NCBI RefSeq assembly: GCF_014268585.2
Contig: NZ_CP077092.1
Location: forward strand, 1,550,001 to 1,614,000
DNA: 64,000 bases
Source of the DNA: Pseudomonas iranensis
GTDB taxonomy: Bacteria; Pseudomonadota; Gammaproteobacteria; Pseudomonadales; Pseudomonadaceae
Reading direction: 5' to 3'
Part shown: positions 9,502-18,249 of the stretch, piece after piece
Layout of the letters: each line of letters opens with the position of its first letter
Numbering within the stretch: position 1 is the stretch's first letter
The notes under the pieces: model-generated
What the model saw: only the letters and a program-made list of their open reading frames with translations
What the model was told of the DNA's origin: nothing
Database searches by the model: none
Made by a program: the position numbers and the translations under genes

Positions 9502-10226
9502 CGTACGGCCTCCCGGGCACCGGCGGCGTAGCGGCGTTCGAGCCAGCGCAGGATGAAGTTCGAAGCACTGGTGATCAGCAGATAGATCAAAGCGGCAAGA
9601 ACCAGAAAGTAGAACAGTTGATAGGTGCTTTTACCGGCGTCCTGCGCTGCCTTGACCAGATCGGCGAGGCCAATGATCGATACCAGGGCGGTGGCCTTGA
9701 GCATGACCATCCAGTTGTTGCCGATGCCCGGCAACGCGAAGCGCATCATTTGCGGAAACACCACAAAGCGAAAACGCTGGCCACGTTTGAGGCCGTACGC
9801 GGTGGCGGCTTCGACCTGACCACGCGGCACCGCGAGGATCGCGCCACGGAAGGTCTCGGTGAAATACGCGCCATAAATGAAGCCCAGCGTCAGCACGCCG
9901 GCGCTGAACGGGTCGATTTCGATGTATTCCCATTCCATGTAGTCGGTCAGTGACGTCAGCCAGGTTTGCAGGCTGTAGAAGATCAACAGCATCAGCACCA
10001 GATCCGGCACGCCGCGAATCAGCGTGGTGTAGAGCTGCGCGGGCAGGCGCACCAATTTGACTTTCGACAGTTTGGCACTGGCGCCGAGCAGGCCGAGCAA
10101 CACGGCCACCAGCAGCGACATCGCCGATAATTTGATGGTCATCCAGGTGCCTTGCAGCAGCAACGGGCCGAAGCCCTGCAGACTGAACGAGGCCAGCCCC
10201 AGATTTTGCAGGAGGGTTTCAAACAT
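9498..10226 (-). CDS. aotQ: Basic amino acid ABC transporter permease AotQ
   Basis: A 242-residue permease of the HisQ type with RGVPDLVLMLLIFY, the equivalent of the RGTP segment, and the EAA loop GQVEAATAYGLKRGQRFRFVVFP. It forms the membrane channel with AotM. The gene begins about 57 bases after aotJ, and that gap holds a strong hairpin, so the permeases are probably made in smaller amounts than the binding protein. Confidence 0.9.
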   Translation of the reverse strand: MFETLLQNLGLASFSLQGFGPLLLQGTWMTIKLSAMSLLVAVLLGLLGASAKLSKVKLVRLPAQLYTTLIRGVPDLVLMLLIFYSLQTWLTSLTDYMEWEYIEIDPFSAGVLTLGFIYGAYFTETFRGAILAVPRGQVEAATAYGLKRGQRFRFVVFPQMMRFALPGIGNNWMVMLKATALVSIIGLADLVKAAQDAGKSTYQLFYFLVLAALIYLLITSASNFILRWLERRYAAGAREAVR

Positions 10227-10249
10227 AAATCAGCAACCTGAGCGGATGG

Positions 10250-10276
10250 AAAAGGCGCCCATCGAGGATGGGCGCC
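10250..10276 (-). terminator. Intercistronic terminator/attenuator between aotJ and aotQ
   Basis: A perfect 10-bp stem (GGCGCCCATC / GATGGGCGCC) with a 3-base loop is followed on the minus strand by TTTT. It lies 7 bases after the aotJ stop. Such sites after binding-protein genes partly stop transcription and protect the upstream mRNA, giving excess binding protein. Confidence 0.75.
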
Positions 10277-10282
10277 GGGGCA

Positions 10283-11065
10283 TTATTTGCCGCTGTACAG
10301 ATTCAGGTCGCCAAAGTGTTTCTTTTGAATCTCGGCGTATTTGCCGTCGTCGTGTAACGCTTTGATACCTTTATCCAAAAGCGCTTTCAGCTCAGTGTTA
10401 CCTTTCTTGATACCGATAGCGGTTTTCGACGGCAGCAATTCGCTGTCGACCGGCTGGCTGACTTCGTAACCTTCGCCTTTCGGCGACTTGAGGAAGCCCA
10501 GTTCGGCTTGCAGCATGTCCTGGATGGCTGCGTCGAGGCGGCCGGAGGTCAGGTCGGAATACACCTGATCCTGGTTCTGATAGGCCTGGGTTTTCACACC
10601 GGCCTTGTCCAGCACGGCTTTGGCGTAGGCTTCCTGAATCGTGCCTTGCTCATAGCCAACGGTCTTGCCCTTGAGCGACGCGACGTCTGCGCTGAGGCCG
10701 GAGCCTTTCTTGAACACGTAAGCGGTCGGGCCGGAAAACAGTTCGCTGGAGAAGTCGATGACCTTCTCGCGCGCCGGGGTCACGGTCATCGACGAGATCA
10801 CACCGTCGAACTTGTTGGCTTTGAGGCCCGGAATCATGCCGTCGAAATCGCTTTCGACCCATTTGCACTTGACCTTCAGTTCGGCGCAGATGGCGTTACC
10901 CAGATCGATATCGAACCCGACCAGGCTGCCATCGGCCGCTTTCGACTCGAACGGTGCGTACGAAGGGTCAACGCCAAAGCGCAGCTCTTTGTATTCCTTG
11001 GCCAGCGCGGAGCCGGCGGCCATGCACAACGCCAGTGCAGAAAGGGTCAGCAATGCTTTTTTCAT
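10283..11065 (-). CDS. aotJ: Periplasmic basic amino acid-binding protein AotJ
   Basis: A 260-residue solute-binding protein of family 3 (HisJ/ArgT type). It has a Sec signal peptide (MKKALLTLSALALCMAAGSALA) and the SBP_bac_3 pattern (LRFGVDPSYAPFESKAADGSLVGFDIDLGNAI). Residues DVASLKGKTVGYEQGT mark the second lobe. It delivers arginine, ornithine or related amino acids to AotQM-P. It is the first gene of the operon. The promoter should lie in the roughly 130 bases upstream; I could not place an ArgR site by eye. Confidence 0.9.
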   Translation of the reverse strand: MKKALLTLSALALCMAAGSALAKEYKELRFGVDPSYAPFESKAADGSLVGFDIDLGNAICAELKVKCKWVESDFDGMIPGLKANKFDGVISSMTVTPAREKVIDFSSELFSGPTAYVFKKGSGLSADVASLKGKTVGYEQGTIQEAYAKAVLDKAGVKTQAYQNQDQVYSDLTSGRLDAAIQDMLQAELGFLKSPKGEGYEVSQPVDSELLPSKTAIGIKKGNTELKALLDKGIKALHDDGKYAEIQKKHFGDLNLYSGK

Positions 11066-11437
11066 TATTCAATCCCTAAGAACCAATATGAGCGCTTGTG
11101 GCGCAGAATTATTGTTACTGCAACGCTTACGACCTATAGAAAGTAGCAATTTCCGAACCAGAGTGCCGAACAGGTGTTTTAAAAGGTCGAGTGCAGAGAG
11201 GCAAGGGTAGTTGAATGCCCGGAAACGGGCATTGCTGTTTGCATGCACTGTTTCGGTTCAAGCGCGTGGCTGAGAGCAGGTAAAACTGTGGCAAGGGATT
11301 TGTCCCTGATGACTGATCGTTCCCTCGCTCCTGCGTGGGAATGCATCAACGGACGCTCCGCGTTCGGCTCTGGGGGGACGCAGAGCGTCCCGGGCTGCAT
11401 TCCCACGCAGAGCGTGGGAACGATCAGTGAAAAGGGG
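11066..11437. other. Intergenic gap: aotJ promoter side and a palindromic repeat element
   Basis: A 372-bp gap without a supportable gene. The part next to aotJ must contain its promoter. The far part, next to the ligase stop, is filled by the repeat element listed separately. Confidence 0.5.
11312..11428. repeat. 117-bp inverted-repeat element (GATCGTTCCCACGC family)
   Basis: Terminal inverted repeats begin ACTGATCGTTCC and end GGAACGATCAGT, with further inverted GCGTGGGAATGC / GCATTCCCACGC segments and an inner GGGACGC core. The left arm has drifted (CCCTCGCTCC against CCACGCTCTG). A second copy lies at 57525-57636. There is no coding capacity, so it is MITE/REP-like. Confidence 0.85.
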
Positions 11438-13126
11438 TCAGGCCAACAGATCCTGAAGGGTAGCGAGGCTGTCGGCTTCTTCGACGGTCTTGTCCTTGCG
11501 CCAGCGCAGCATGCGCGGGAAGCGCACGGCGATGCCGCTCTTGTGTCGGCGCGACAGGGCGATGCCTTCGAAGCCCAGTTCGAACACCAGGCTCGGTTTG
11601 ACGCTGCTCACCGGGCCGAATTTTTCCACCGTGGTTTTGCGCACGATGCTGTCGACCTGGCGCATTTCTTCATCGGTCAGCCCAGAATACGCCTTGGCAA
11701 ACGGCACCAGTGAGCGCTGGCTGGATTCCGGCGGGCCGTCCCACACGGCGAAGGTGTAATCGCTGTACAGACTGGCGCGACGGCCGTGTCCGCGCTGGGC
11801 ATATATCAGTACCGCGTCGACGCTGAACGGGTCGACCTTCCACTTCCACCACACGCCCATGTCCTTGGTCCGGCCGACGCCATACAACGAATCGCGCGCC
11901 TTGAGCATCATGCCCTCGACGCCGAGTTTGCGTGACGCTTCGCGCTGGCGGCCGAGGTCGAGCCAGTCTTCGCCGTTCAATACCGGGGAGGGCAGCAGTA
12001 CCGGGCTGTTGCAGCGCGCGATCACCTCTTCGAGTTGCGCCCGGCGCTTGACCTGCGGCTGGTTACGCCAGTCTTCGCCCTGCCATTCCAACAGGTCGTA
12101 GGCCAGCACCACCACCGGCACTTCTTCGAGAATCTTCTTGTCGAGGGTCTTGCGACCGATGCGTTGTTGCAGCAGGGCGAACGGTTGCACGGCCGACGGC
12201 TCATCGGATTGCGGATCGAAGGCATCTTCAGTAGTCGGATGGGTACTCTTCCACACGACGATTTCGCCGTCGATCACCGTGCCGTCGGGCAAGCCGTGGA
12301 CCAGCACATCGAATTCAGGGAAGCGCTCGGTCACCAGTTCCTCGCCGCGCGACCACACCCACAGCTTGCCGTCGCGCTTGACCACTTGCGCGCGGATACC
12401 GTCCCACTTCCATTCCACCTGCCAGTCGCTGGCGGGGCCGAGCAGAGCTTCGAATTCCTCGACCGGTTGCGACAAGGCGTGGGCAAGAAAGAACGGATAG
12501 GGCTGACCGCCGCGCTGGGCATGTTCGTCGGCGGACTCCGGGGCGATCAGTTTCAGGTAACTCGCCGCGTTGGGCCGGTTCGACAGATCGGTATAACCGA
12601 CCAGGCGCTGTGCCACGCGCTTGCTGTCGAGCCCGGCCATTGAGGCGAGGGCGCGGGTGACCAGCAACTTCGACACGCCAACGCGGAAACTGCCGGTGAT
12701 CAGCTTGATGCACAGCATCAGGCTAGGCCGGTCCAGTTGCGCCCACAACATCGGCAGCTGCCGCGCCAGATATTCCGGGGTTTCACCGCGCAGTGGCAAC
12801 AGCTTGTCTTCGATCCATTCGGCAAGACCGGCCTCGGAGCTGTGGGAATTTTCCGGTAGTACCAGAGAAATGGTCTCGGCCAGATCGCCGACGGCTTGGT
12901 AGCTTTCTTCGAACAGCCATGGCTCCAGTCCTGAGACTTCGACCGCCAACTCGCGGAGGATGCGCACCGGCACCAGTTGCCGAGGTCGCCCGCCGGAAAG
13001 GAAATACACCGCCCATGCGGCATCTTCCGGCGCGGCCTGCGCGAAGTAAGCCTGCATCGCCGCCAGCTTGGCGTTGCTCGACGTGGTGGCGTCGAGTTCG
13101 GCATATAACTCGGCGAAGGCTTTCAT
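11438..13126 (-). CDS. Ligase-associated ATP-dependent DNA ligase
   Basis: A 562-residue ATP-dependent DNA ligase. The adenylation motif KxDG is seen as WKWDGIRAQ, with the Lys as AMP-accepting residue. Motif III (VIDGEIVVW), motif IV (EGMMLKARDSLY) and motif V (WWKWKVDP) follow in order, and the OB domain is C-terminal. The N-terminal alpha-helical domain is complete. It is the bacterial ligase type encoded with Lhr, PdeM and an SNM1-like nuclease. It overlaps the exonuclease gene upstream by 4 bases. It seals nicks in a repair pathway that is still poorly defined. Confidence 0.93.
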   Translation of the reverse strand: MKAFAELYAELDATTSSNAKLAAMQAYFAQAAPEDAAWAVYFLSGGRPRQLVPVRILRELAVEVSGLEPWLFEESYQAVGDLAETISLVLPENSHSSEAGLAEWIEDKLLPLRGETPEYLARQLPMLWAQLDRPSLMLCIKLITGSFRVGVSKLLVTRALASMAGLDSKRVAQRLVGYTDLSNRPNAASYLKLIAPESADEHAQRGGQPYPFFLAHALSQPVEEFEALLGPASDWQVEWKWDGIRAQVVKRDGKLWVWSRGEELVTERFPEFDVLVHGLPDGTVIDGEIVVWKSTHPTTEDAFDPQSDEPSAVQPFALLQQRIGRKTLDKKILEEVPVVVLAYDLLEWQGEDWRNQPQVKRRAQLEEVIARCNSPVLLPSPVLNGEDWLDLGRQREASRKLGVEGMMLKARDSLYGVGRTKDMGVWWKWKVDPFSVDAVLIYAQRGHGRRASLYSDYTFAVWDGPPESSQRSLVPFAKAYSGLTDEEMRQVDSIVRKTTVEKFGPVSSVKPSLVFELGFEGIALSRRHKSGIAVRFPRMLRWRKDKTVEEADSLATLQDLLA

Positions 13127-14157
13127 GGCGATGTCTCGGCAACGGTGGGTTCACTGGCGATGTTGTCGTCTTCGTCATCGCCGTATTCGGTGGTGAAGCC
13201 TTGTGCATCGAGGCCCTGCTCGCGCAGATGGCGCACGAGCACGCCGATCGAGCCGTGGGTGACCATCACCCGTTCCGCACCGGTCTGGTTGATCGCCCAC
13301 AGCAGGCCGGGCCAGTCGGCGTGATCGGAAAGGACGAAACCGCGATCGACGCCGCGCCGCCGCCGGGTCCCGCGCAGGCGCATCCAGCCGCTGGCAAAGG
13401 CATCGCTGAACTCGCCGAAACGACGCATCCAGGTACTGCCGCCTGCTGACGGCGGAGCAATGACCAGCGCCTGGCGCATGATCGGGTCGCTTTTTTTTAC
13501 GTCGCCCGCATAGACCGTCGGCGGCAGGTACACGCCGGCAGCGCGGTAGACGCGGTTCAGCGGTTCGACCGCGCCATGGCTGAGGATCGGCCCGAGGGTT
13601 TCGTCGATGCCGTGGAGAATCCGCTGTGCCTTGCCGAAGGAATAGCAGAACAGCACGCTGGCCTTGCCGGCGGCAATATTGGCCGCCCACCACTGATTGA
13701 TCTCGGCGAAGATCTGCGCCTGTGGCTGCCAGCGATAGATCGGCAGGCCGAAGGTCGATTCGGTGATAAACGTGTGGCAGCGCACCGGTTCGAATGGGGT
13801 GCAGGTGCCATCCGGCTCGACCTTGTAATCGCCCGATGCGACCCAGACTTCGCCGCCGTATTCCAGGCGCACTTGCGCTGAACCGAGGACATGCCCGGCG
13901 GGGTGAAAGCTCAGGGTCACGCCGTGGTGGGTCAGGCGCTGGCCGTAGTCGAGGGTTTGCAACTGGATGTCCTGACCCAGACGCGCGCGCAGAATCCCGG
14001 CGCTGGCGCTGCTCGACAGGTAGTGCTGATTTCCGGTGCGCGCGTGATCGCCATGGGCATGGGTAATCACCGAACGCTCGACCGGCCGCCACGGATCGAT
14101 ATAGAAATCCCCGGCGGGGCAGTAGAGACCTTCAGGTCGGGCAATAACAAGATCCAT
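13123..14157 (-). CDS. Ligase-associated DNA damage response exonuclease (SNM1-like)
   Basis: A 344-residue metallo-beta-lactamase-fold nuclease of the SNM1/Pso2 type. The metal motif HxHxDH is seen as THAHGDHART; FHPAGHVLGSAQ and LSDHADWPGL give further ligands. A conserved Lys/Arg-rich segment with a run of eight T (KKSDP) is intact. It is the first gene of the exonuclease-ligase pair and overlaps the ligase by 4 bases. It probably trims DNA ends before ligation. Confidence 0.92.
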   Translation of the reverse strand: MDLVIARPEGLYCPAGDFYIDPWRPVERSVITHAHGDHARTGNQHYLSSSASAGILRARLGQDIQLQTLDYGQRLTHHGVTLSFHPAGHVLGSAQVRLEYGGEVWVASGDYKVEPDGTCTPFEPVRCHTFITESTFGLPIYRWQPQAQIFAEINQWWAANIAAGKASVLFCYSFGKAQRILHGIDETLGPILSHGAVEPLNRVYRAAGVYLPPTVYAGDVKKSDPIMRQALVIAPPSAGGSTWMRRFGEFSDAFASGWMRLRGTRRRRGVDRGFVLSDHADWPGLLWAINQTGAERVMVTHGSIGVLVRHLREQGLDAQGFTTEYGDDEDDNIASEPTVAETSP

Positions 14158-14233
14158 GTCGTGACCGGAATGGGGGGCTTGTTAGCTATGAGGCGGGCGT
14201 AAGGCTGGAAGTTCGATCGGCTTTAAAGCGCTA

Positions 14234-14665
14234 CCCTCACCCCAGCCCTCTCCCAGAGGGAGAGGGGGCCGACCGAGGTGTCTGGTGAGGTACATCGACC
14301 TGGGGGACCGAGTTGAATATGGATCCGGCACAGCCTTGAGCCTGATCCAATGTTGGATTCACCCCGCTTTGTAGAGGGGCCGACCGAGGTGTCTGGTGAG
14401 GTGCATCGACCTGAGGGACCGAGTTGAATATGGATCCGGCACAGCCTTGAGCCTGATCCAATGTTGGATTCACCTCGCTTTGTAGAGGGGCCGACCGAGG
14501 TGTCTGGTGAAGTACATCGACCTGAGGGGCCGGGTTGGATATGGATCTGGCACAGCCTTGAGCCTGATCCAATATTGGATTCACCGTCTCTCTTTCAGGT
14601 CGGCGCAAGACCCAAGCATCCCCCAATCAGTCCCCTCTCCCTCCGGGAGAGGGCTAGGGTGAGGG
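14234..14665. repeat. Repeat element with 111-bp tandem units inside inverted ends
   Basis: The ends are inverted copies of CCCTCACCC(C/T)AGCCCTCTCCC (left from 14234, right to 14665). Between them the segment starting CCGACCGAGGTGTCTGGTGA recurs at 14269, 14380 and 14491, an exact 111-base period with only a few substitutions. Since 111 is a multiple of three, a minus-strand frame stays open across it. That frame has no start signal and I do not call it a gene. A shorter related element lies at about 62128-62278. Confidence 0.9.
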
Positions 14666-14681
14666 GCTGTTGATCTTTGCT

Positions 14682-17132
14682 TTATTTCCCTGGAGTCAGG
14701 GTCAAGCGGGTCTTGCCATACACCCGATCAAAGTTTTGCGGCTGCATCGGCAGGCCGATGTACTGACCTTTCAGCCACGCATCGGTCCCGTTCAGGTAAT
14801 TTGGACTCAGTGGATTGCCCGACTGCCCCGTAGCGTTCTGCGCCATCAGCGGCTCGCTCTGGCCGAAGTCGACGATAAAGCGCATCGACGGCGCGCGCGT
14901 GGTGACGAAGTCCTGGCCCCAGGCAAACGCCGAGCTGTTCAGCGTGGTGTGATCGCCACCGGCCGCCAGCGGCCCGCGTACAGTCTGACCGTTGCTGTTT
15001 TTCCACGCATAGCTGTGCAATTTGCCCCACTGCCAGGCGCGATGATCGCCGCCCAACTGGCTGTCGCCCGCTGTAATCGCTGCAGCGAGACTGCGGGCGA
15101 GAATCACCGCTTTGTCTTCCTTCTGCGGCGTGCGCAGGTCATCCCAGAACGGACTGTCCTCACGCCCCAAGAGATGATCGGCCTGCGCCGCGTAGGACAG
15201 ATCGCCATTGGCGACAAAGGCCTTCCACGCCGGGCTCGACTCAGGACCCAGTTCATCGAGGAAGATCTGCTTCATGCTTTCCTGCAGAAACAGTTCGTAG
15301 ATCGCCGCATCCGCCGAGGTCGGGCTGAGCTTGCCGTCGAACGCCATCAAACGGGTGAAGGCTTCGCGCGCCTTGCTGCGTTCGGCTTCCGGCAGGGCGT
15401 CGATCGCCTGTTTCAGCGGTTGCTTCATGCCCGGCGCTTCGAAGACTTTTTTCAGCTTGGCGGCGAAGGTGGTGGTCTGGTCGTACTGCATGGCGATCAC
15501 GCTGCGGCTGTCGTGCTTGCCGCTGCCGGCCATTTCCGCCAGGCGTTCGCCGCGCTCCGGTGCCGCCCAGGATTTCGACAACTGCATGCCGTAGCCGTCG
15601 GGGATGACACGCTGGTTGGCGGTGCCGAGCCAGCCTTGTGCCGGGTCCTGATCGTAAGGGTGCAGCATCGGGTCGGCATAACCGTCCCAGTCATAGCGAC
15701 CGTCCCAGCCCGGCGAGGGCAGCAGACCTTCGCCTTCGCGACGGTTGGGGAAGCGCCCGGTGACTTGCCAGCCGATATTGCTTGCGTCGGCGAATACCAG
15801 ATTGAGGGTGATGGCGCGGATTTCGCGGCTGGCGTCCGAGGCGCGCTCGACGTTCTGCGCGCGGGTCAGATCGAAAAAGGCATCCAGGGTTTTGTCGTCG
15901 GTGAAGCTTGGCGTCTGCAGGGCGAGGCCGAAACCGCTGCCTTGCGCCGCTGCCTGGGCACTGTTGAGCAGCGCGCCGTGGCGGGTTTCGTAAACGGCTT
16001 CGCGAATCGGTCGCTGGCCTTTGACGAAGTAGGTCTCGTTGCGCACGCCCAACGGCTGCCATTTGCCGTTGACTTCGTAAGTGAGGCTGCTGCCCTGACG
16101 GCGGATTTTCTCGAGGAACAGGTCCTGGTTATCGCCGAGCACGCTGGTCATGCTCCACGCCACTTTGCCGTTGAAACCACCGAGCACCATCGGCAGACCG
16201 GCAACCGTGACCCCAGCCGCCTGATATTTCGGCGCGCGGATCTGCACGAAACTCCACAGCGACGGCGCGGCCAGCGGCCCGTGCGCATCGCTGGCCAGCA
16301 GGCTCTTGCCGCTGCGGCTGCGTTGCGGGGCAATCGCCCAGTTATTCGCAGTCGGCGTGGCGAGCAGGTTCAGCGCCGACAGTTGCTGGCTGGCGCTGCT
16401 CAGTTCGGTCAGCCCCGGAATCTGCCCGTTGAGCTTGAGGCCTTGCAGCTTGTCGGCTTCAGCCACTGGCAGGTTTTCATCAGGCGCCGACGGGCTCAGC
16501 CAGGCGAGTTTGTCAGTGGTCACGGTTTGCGCGAGCACCAGCGACTGGATTTCCTCCGGCAGGTTGGCCGACTGGCTGAAATTCAGCAGGGCAAAAATCA
16601 GCGCCGAATCTTCCGGTTTCCAGTATTCCGGCTTGTAACCGCTGGCGGCGAGATCGCCCGGCAACTTGTCGGCGTAGCGGAACAGGTAGGCGTTGACGCC
16701 CCGTGCATACACCTCGAAGAAGCGCTTGAGCCGTGGCGACGAGGCCTTGTACAGCTCGCCGGCGCTTTTCTTCAGATTGACCGCGCGCATGTAACGGTCG
16801 GCATCGAGCATCGACGCGCCGGACATTTCCGCCAACCGGCCCTGAGCCAACAGGCGCAGGGTGACCATCTGATTGATGCGGTCGCTGGCGTGGACGTAAC
16901 CGAGGCTGAACAGCGCGTCATGGAAGCTGTTGCTTTCGATCAGCGGCATGCCCATCGCATTGCGCCGCACCGAAACGTTCTGCGCCAGGCCCTTGAGCGG
17001 TTGCACGCCGGAGGTCGGCGGCAGGCTGTCCTGGGCGTTCCAGGTCTGGCAGCCTGACAGGCCGAGGACACCGGCCACTGCTGCGGCAACGCCGAACCGG
17101 GGAAGAATAAGTGTAAGGGCTGGCGAGGCCAT
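14682..17132 (-). CDS. quiP: QuiP-like penicillin/AHL acylase family protein, nucleophile position altered
   Basis: An 816-residue Ntn-hydrolase of the penicillin acylase family. It has a lipoprotein-like signal (VLGLSGC), the alpha-chain region ([28 protein letters not shown]) and beta-chain motifs ([37 protein letters not shown]). Length and sequence fit QuiP-type acyl-homoserine-lactone acylases, which degrade long-chain quorum signals. In this family the beta chain begins with a catalytic serine before N-N-W. Here the sequence is [10 protein letters not shown] with Ala at residue 262 (codon 16347-16349). The usual N-D-x-H-L is also changed to SDAHGPL. The frame is otherwise intact. It may be inactive, non-cleaved or altered in function. 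Confidence 0.8.
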   Translation of the reverse strand: MASPALTLILPRFGVAAAVAGVLGLSGCQTWNAQDSLPPTSGVQPLKGLAQNVSVRRNAMGMPLIESNSFHDALFSLGYVHASDRINQMVTLRLLAQGRLAEMSGASMLDADRYMRAVNLKKSAGELYKASSPRLKRFFEVYARGVNAYLFRYADKLPGDLAASGYKPEYWKPEDSALIFALLNFSQSANLPEEIQSLVLAQTVTTDKLAWLSPSAPDENLPVAEADKLQGLKLNGQIPGLTELSSASQQLSALNLLATPTANNWAIAPQRSRSGKSLLASDAHGPLAAPSLWSFVQIRAPKYQAAGVTVAGLPMVLGGFNGKVAWSMTSVLGDNQDLFLEKIRRQGSSLTYEVNGKWQPLGVRNETYFVKGQRPIREAVYETRHGALLNSAQAAAQGSGFGLALQTPSFTDDKTLDAFFDLTRAQNVERASDASREIRAITLNLVFADASNIGWQVTGRFPNRREGEGLLPSPGWDGRYDWDGYADPMLHPYDQDPAQGWLGTANQRVIPDGYGMQLSKSWAAPERGERLAEMAGSGKHDSRSVIAMQYDQTTTFAAKLKKVFEAPGMKQPLKQAIDALPEAERSKAREAFTRLMAFDGKLSPTSADAAIYELFLQESMKQIFLDELGPESSPAWKAFVANGDLSYAAQADHLLGREDSPFWDDLRTPQKEDKAVILARSLAAAITAGDSQLGGDHRAWQWGKLHSYAWKNSNGQTVRGPLAAGGDHTTLNSSAFAWGQDFVTTRAPSMRFIVDFGQSEPLMAQNATGQSGNPLSPNYLNGTDAWLKGQYIGLPMQPQNFDRVYGKTRLTLTPGK

Positions 17133-17333
17133 GGCGAAGCTCCTGCGGGGGTATAAGGCTGGGGGCGCAATAAAGCCGCTACGTTAGTGAGGGCGCGATG
17201 GCCGCGCAAGCAGGGCGAGTGGTTATTTATGCAGTTGTCGGCTGATCGGTCAGGGCTGTGGCGGTTGCTTGTGGGAAAGCGCTGATGTTGAACTACGGAA
17301 CAAGTCCCGAGCCCTGTCAGGAGAAAGATCGCT

Positions 17334-17891
17334 ATGGAGCTTCAGAGCAACGCTGCGCTGATCATCATCGACCAGCAGAAAGGCATTCTGCATCCGCGTC
17401 TGGGGCGGCGGAATAATCCTCAGGCCGAGGAAAGAATGCTTGAGCTACTGGCGCTGTGGCGGCGCAGCGGGCGCCCGGTGATTCACGTGCAGCATTTGTC
17501 GCGCTCGCCTGATTCGGTGTTCTGGCCCGGGCAGGACGGAGTGGAGTTTCAACCGCGCTTTGCGCCGCAGAAGGGTGAATGGCTGATCCAGAAACAGGTG
17601 CCGGATGCGTTTTGTGCCAGTGGGCTGGAGGCGCAGTTGCGTGAGGCTGGCATCGGGCAATTGATCATCGTTGGCGTGGCGACCAATAACTCGGTTGAGT
17701 CGACGGCGCGCACTGCGGGCAACCTGGGGTTCGACACATGGGTGGTAGAGGATGCGTGTTTTACCTTCGACAAGGCCGATTATTTCGGCACACCGCGTAC
17801 CGCTGAAGAGGTGCACGGGATGTCGCTGGGCAATCTGCATGGGGAGTATGCGACGGTGGTCAATAGTGTGCAGGTTTTGGCGGCAGGCTGA
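17334..17891 (+). CDS. Isochorismatase-like hydrolase with Ser at the catalytic Cys position
   Basis: A 185-residue alpha/beta hydrolase of the cysteine hydrolase (isochorismatase-like) superfamily. The catalytic Asp is in IIIDQQKG and the Lys probably in IQKQVPDAF. The third triad position, normally T-N-x-C-V-x-x-T-A-R, reads TNNSVESTAR with Ser120. Members of this branch act on amides or imides such as nicotinamide or N-carbamoyl compounds; the substrate here is unknown. The gene is alone on the plus strand, with ribosome-binding site CAGGAGA before the ATG, and is followed by a REP doublet. Confidence 0.85.
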   Translation: MELQSNAALIIIDQQKGILHPRLGRRNNPQAEERMLELLALWRRSGRPVIHVQHLSRSPDSVFWPGQDGVEFQPRFAPQKGEWLIQKQVPDAFCASGLEAQLREAGIGQLIIVGVATNNSVESTARTAGNLGFDTWVVEDACFTFDKADYFGTPRTAEEVHGMSLGNLHGEYATVVNSVQVLAAG

Positions 17892-17917
17892 AGTTTTGTA
17901 GTGGAGGCGCCGCCGCC

Positions 17918-17998
17918 TTCGCGAGCAGGCTCGCTCCCACAGTGACCATATTTCTTCAGATGAAACGCGATCCCTGTGGGAGCGAGCCTGCTCGCGAA
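17918..17998. repeat. REP doublet
   Basis: Two inverted REP units, 17918-17940 (TTCGCGAGCAGGCTCGCTCCCAC) reading outward and 17976-17998, about 35 bases apart, between convergent genes. Confidence 0.95.
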
Positions 17999-18036
17999 AG
18001 CGGTGTGTCAGGCGAAGAAGACCTTCGCCAGTGACA

Positions 18037-18249
18037 TCAAGCGCCGTGGCACTTCTTGAATTTCTTGCCGTTGCCGCATGGGCAAGGGTCGTTGCGGCCG
18101 ACGTCTTTCAAGGCGTTGCGCACCGGTTCCTGGTGGGCGTGGCCGCAGTTCGGGCCGTGGACATGGCCATGGTCGTGATCGTGATGGTGGTCATGATCGT
18201 GGTTGCAGTCAGGGCCATGGACATGGGGTTGCTGGGTCATCGAGGTCAC
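18037..18249 (-). CDS. Histidine-rich SEC-C motif protein
   Basis: A 70-residue protein in two parts. Residues about 8-38 are a dense His/Asp run ([20 protein letters not shown]...[11 protein letters not shown]) with two cysteines, a likely metal-binding tract. The last 22 residues are a SEC-C zinc motif ([17 protein letters not shown]), as at the C terminus of SecA. It has no membrane segment. Its start overlaps the stop of the lipoprotein gene upstream by 4 bases. It could be a zinc or nickel store or a metal-delivery protein; that is inference. Confidence 0.8.
   Translation of the reverse strand: MTSMTQQPHVHGPDCNHDHDHHHDHDHGHVHGPNCGHAHQEPVRNALKDVGRNDPCPCGNGKKFKKCHGA

Noticed and set aside
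7693..9531. 612-codon plus-strand frame across aotO and aotM
   Set aside because: It crosses two well-supported genes on the other strand and has typical shadow composition.
14269..14600. Possible CRISPR array
   Set aside because: The repeats are 111 bases with almost identical content throughout, so there are no unique spacers, and no cas genes are near.
14237..14626. 129-codon minus-strand frame with 37-residue repeats
   Set aside because: It is open only because the 111-bp repeat unit is a multiple of three; no ribosome-binding site, and both ends lie in the repeat element.
14670..17057. 795-codon plus-strand open frame opposite the acylase
   Set aside because: Antisense shadow of a clear family protein; no motif, no ribosome-binding site.
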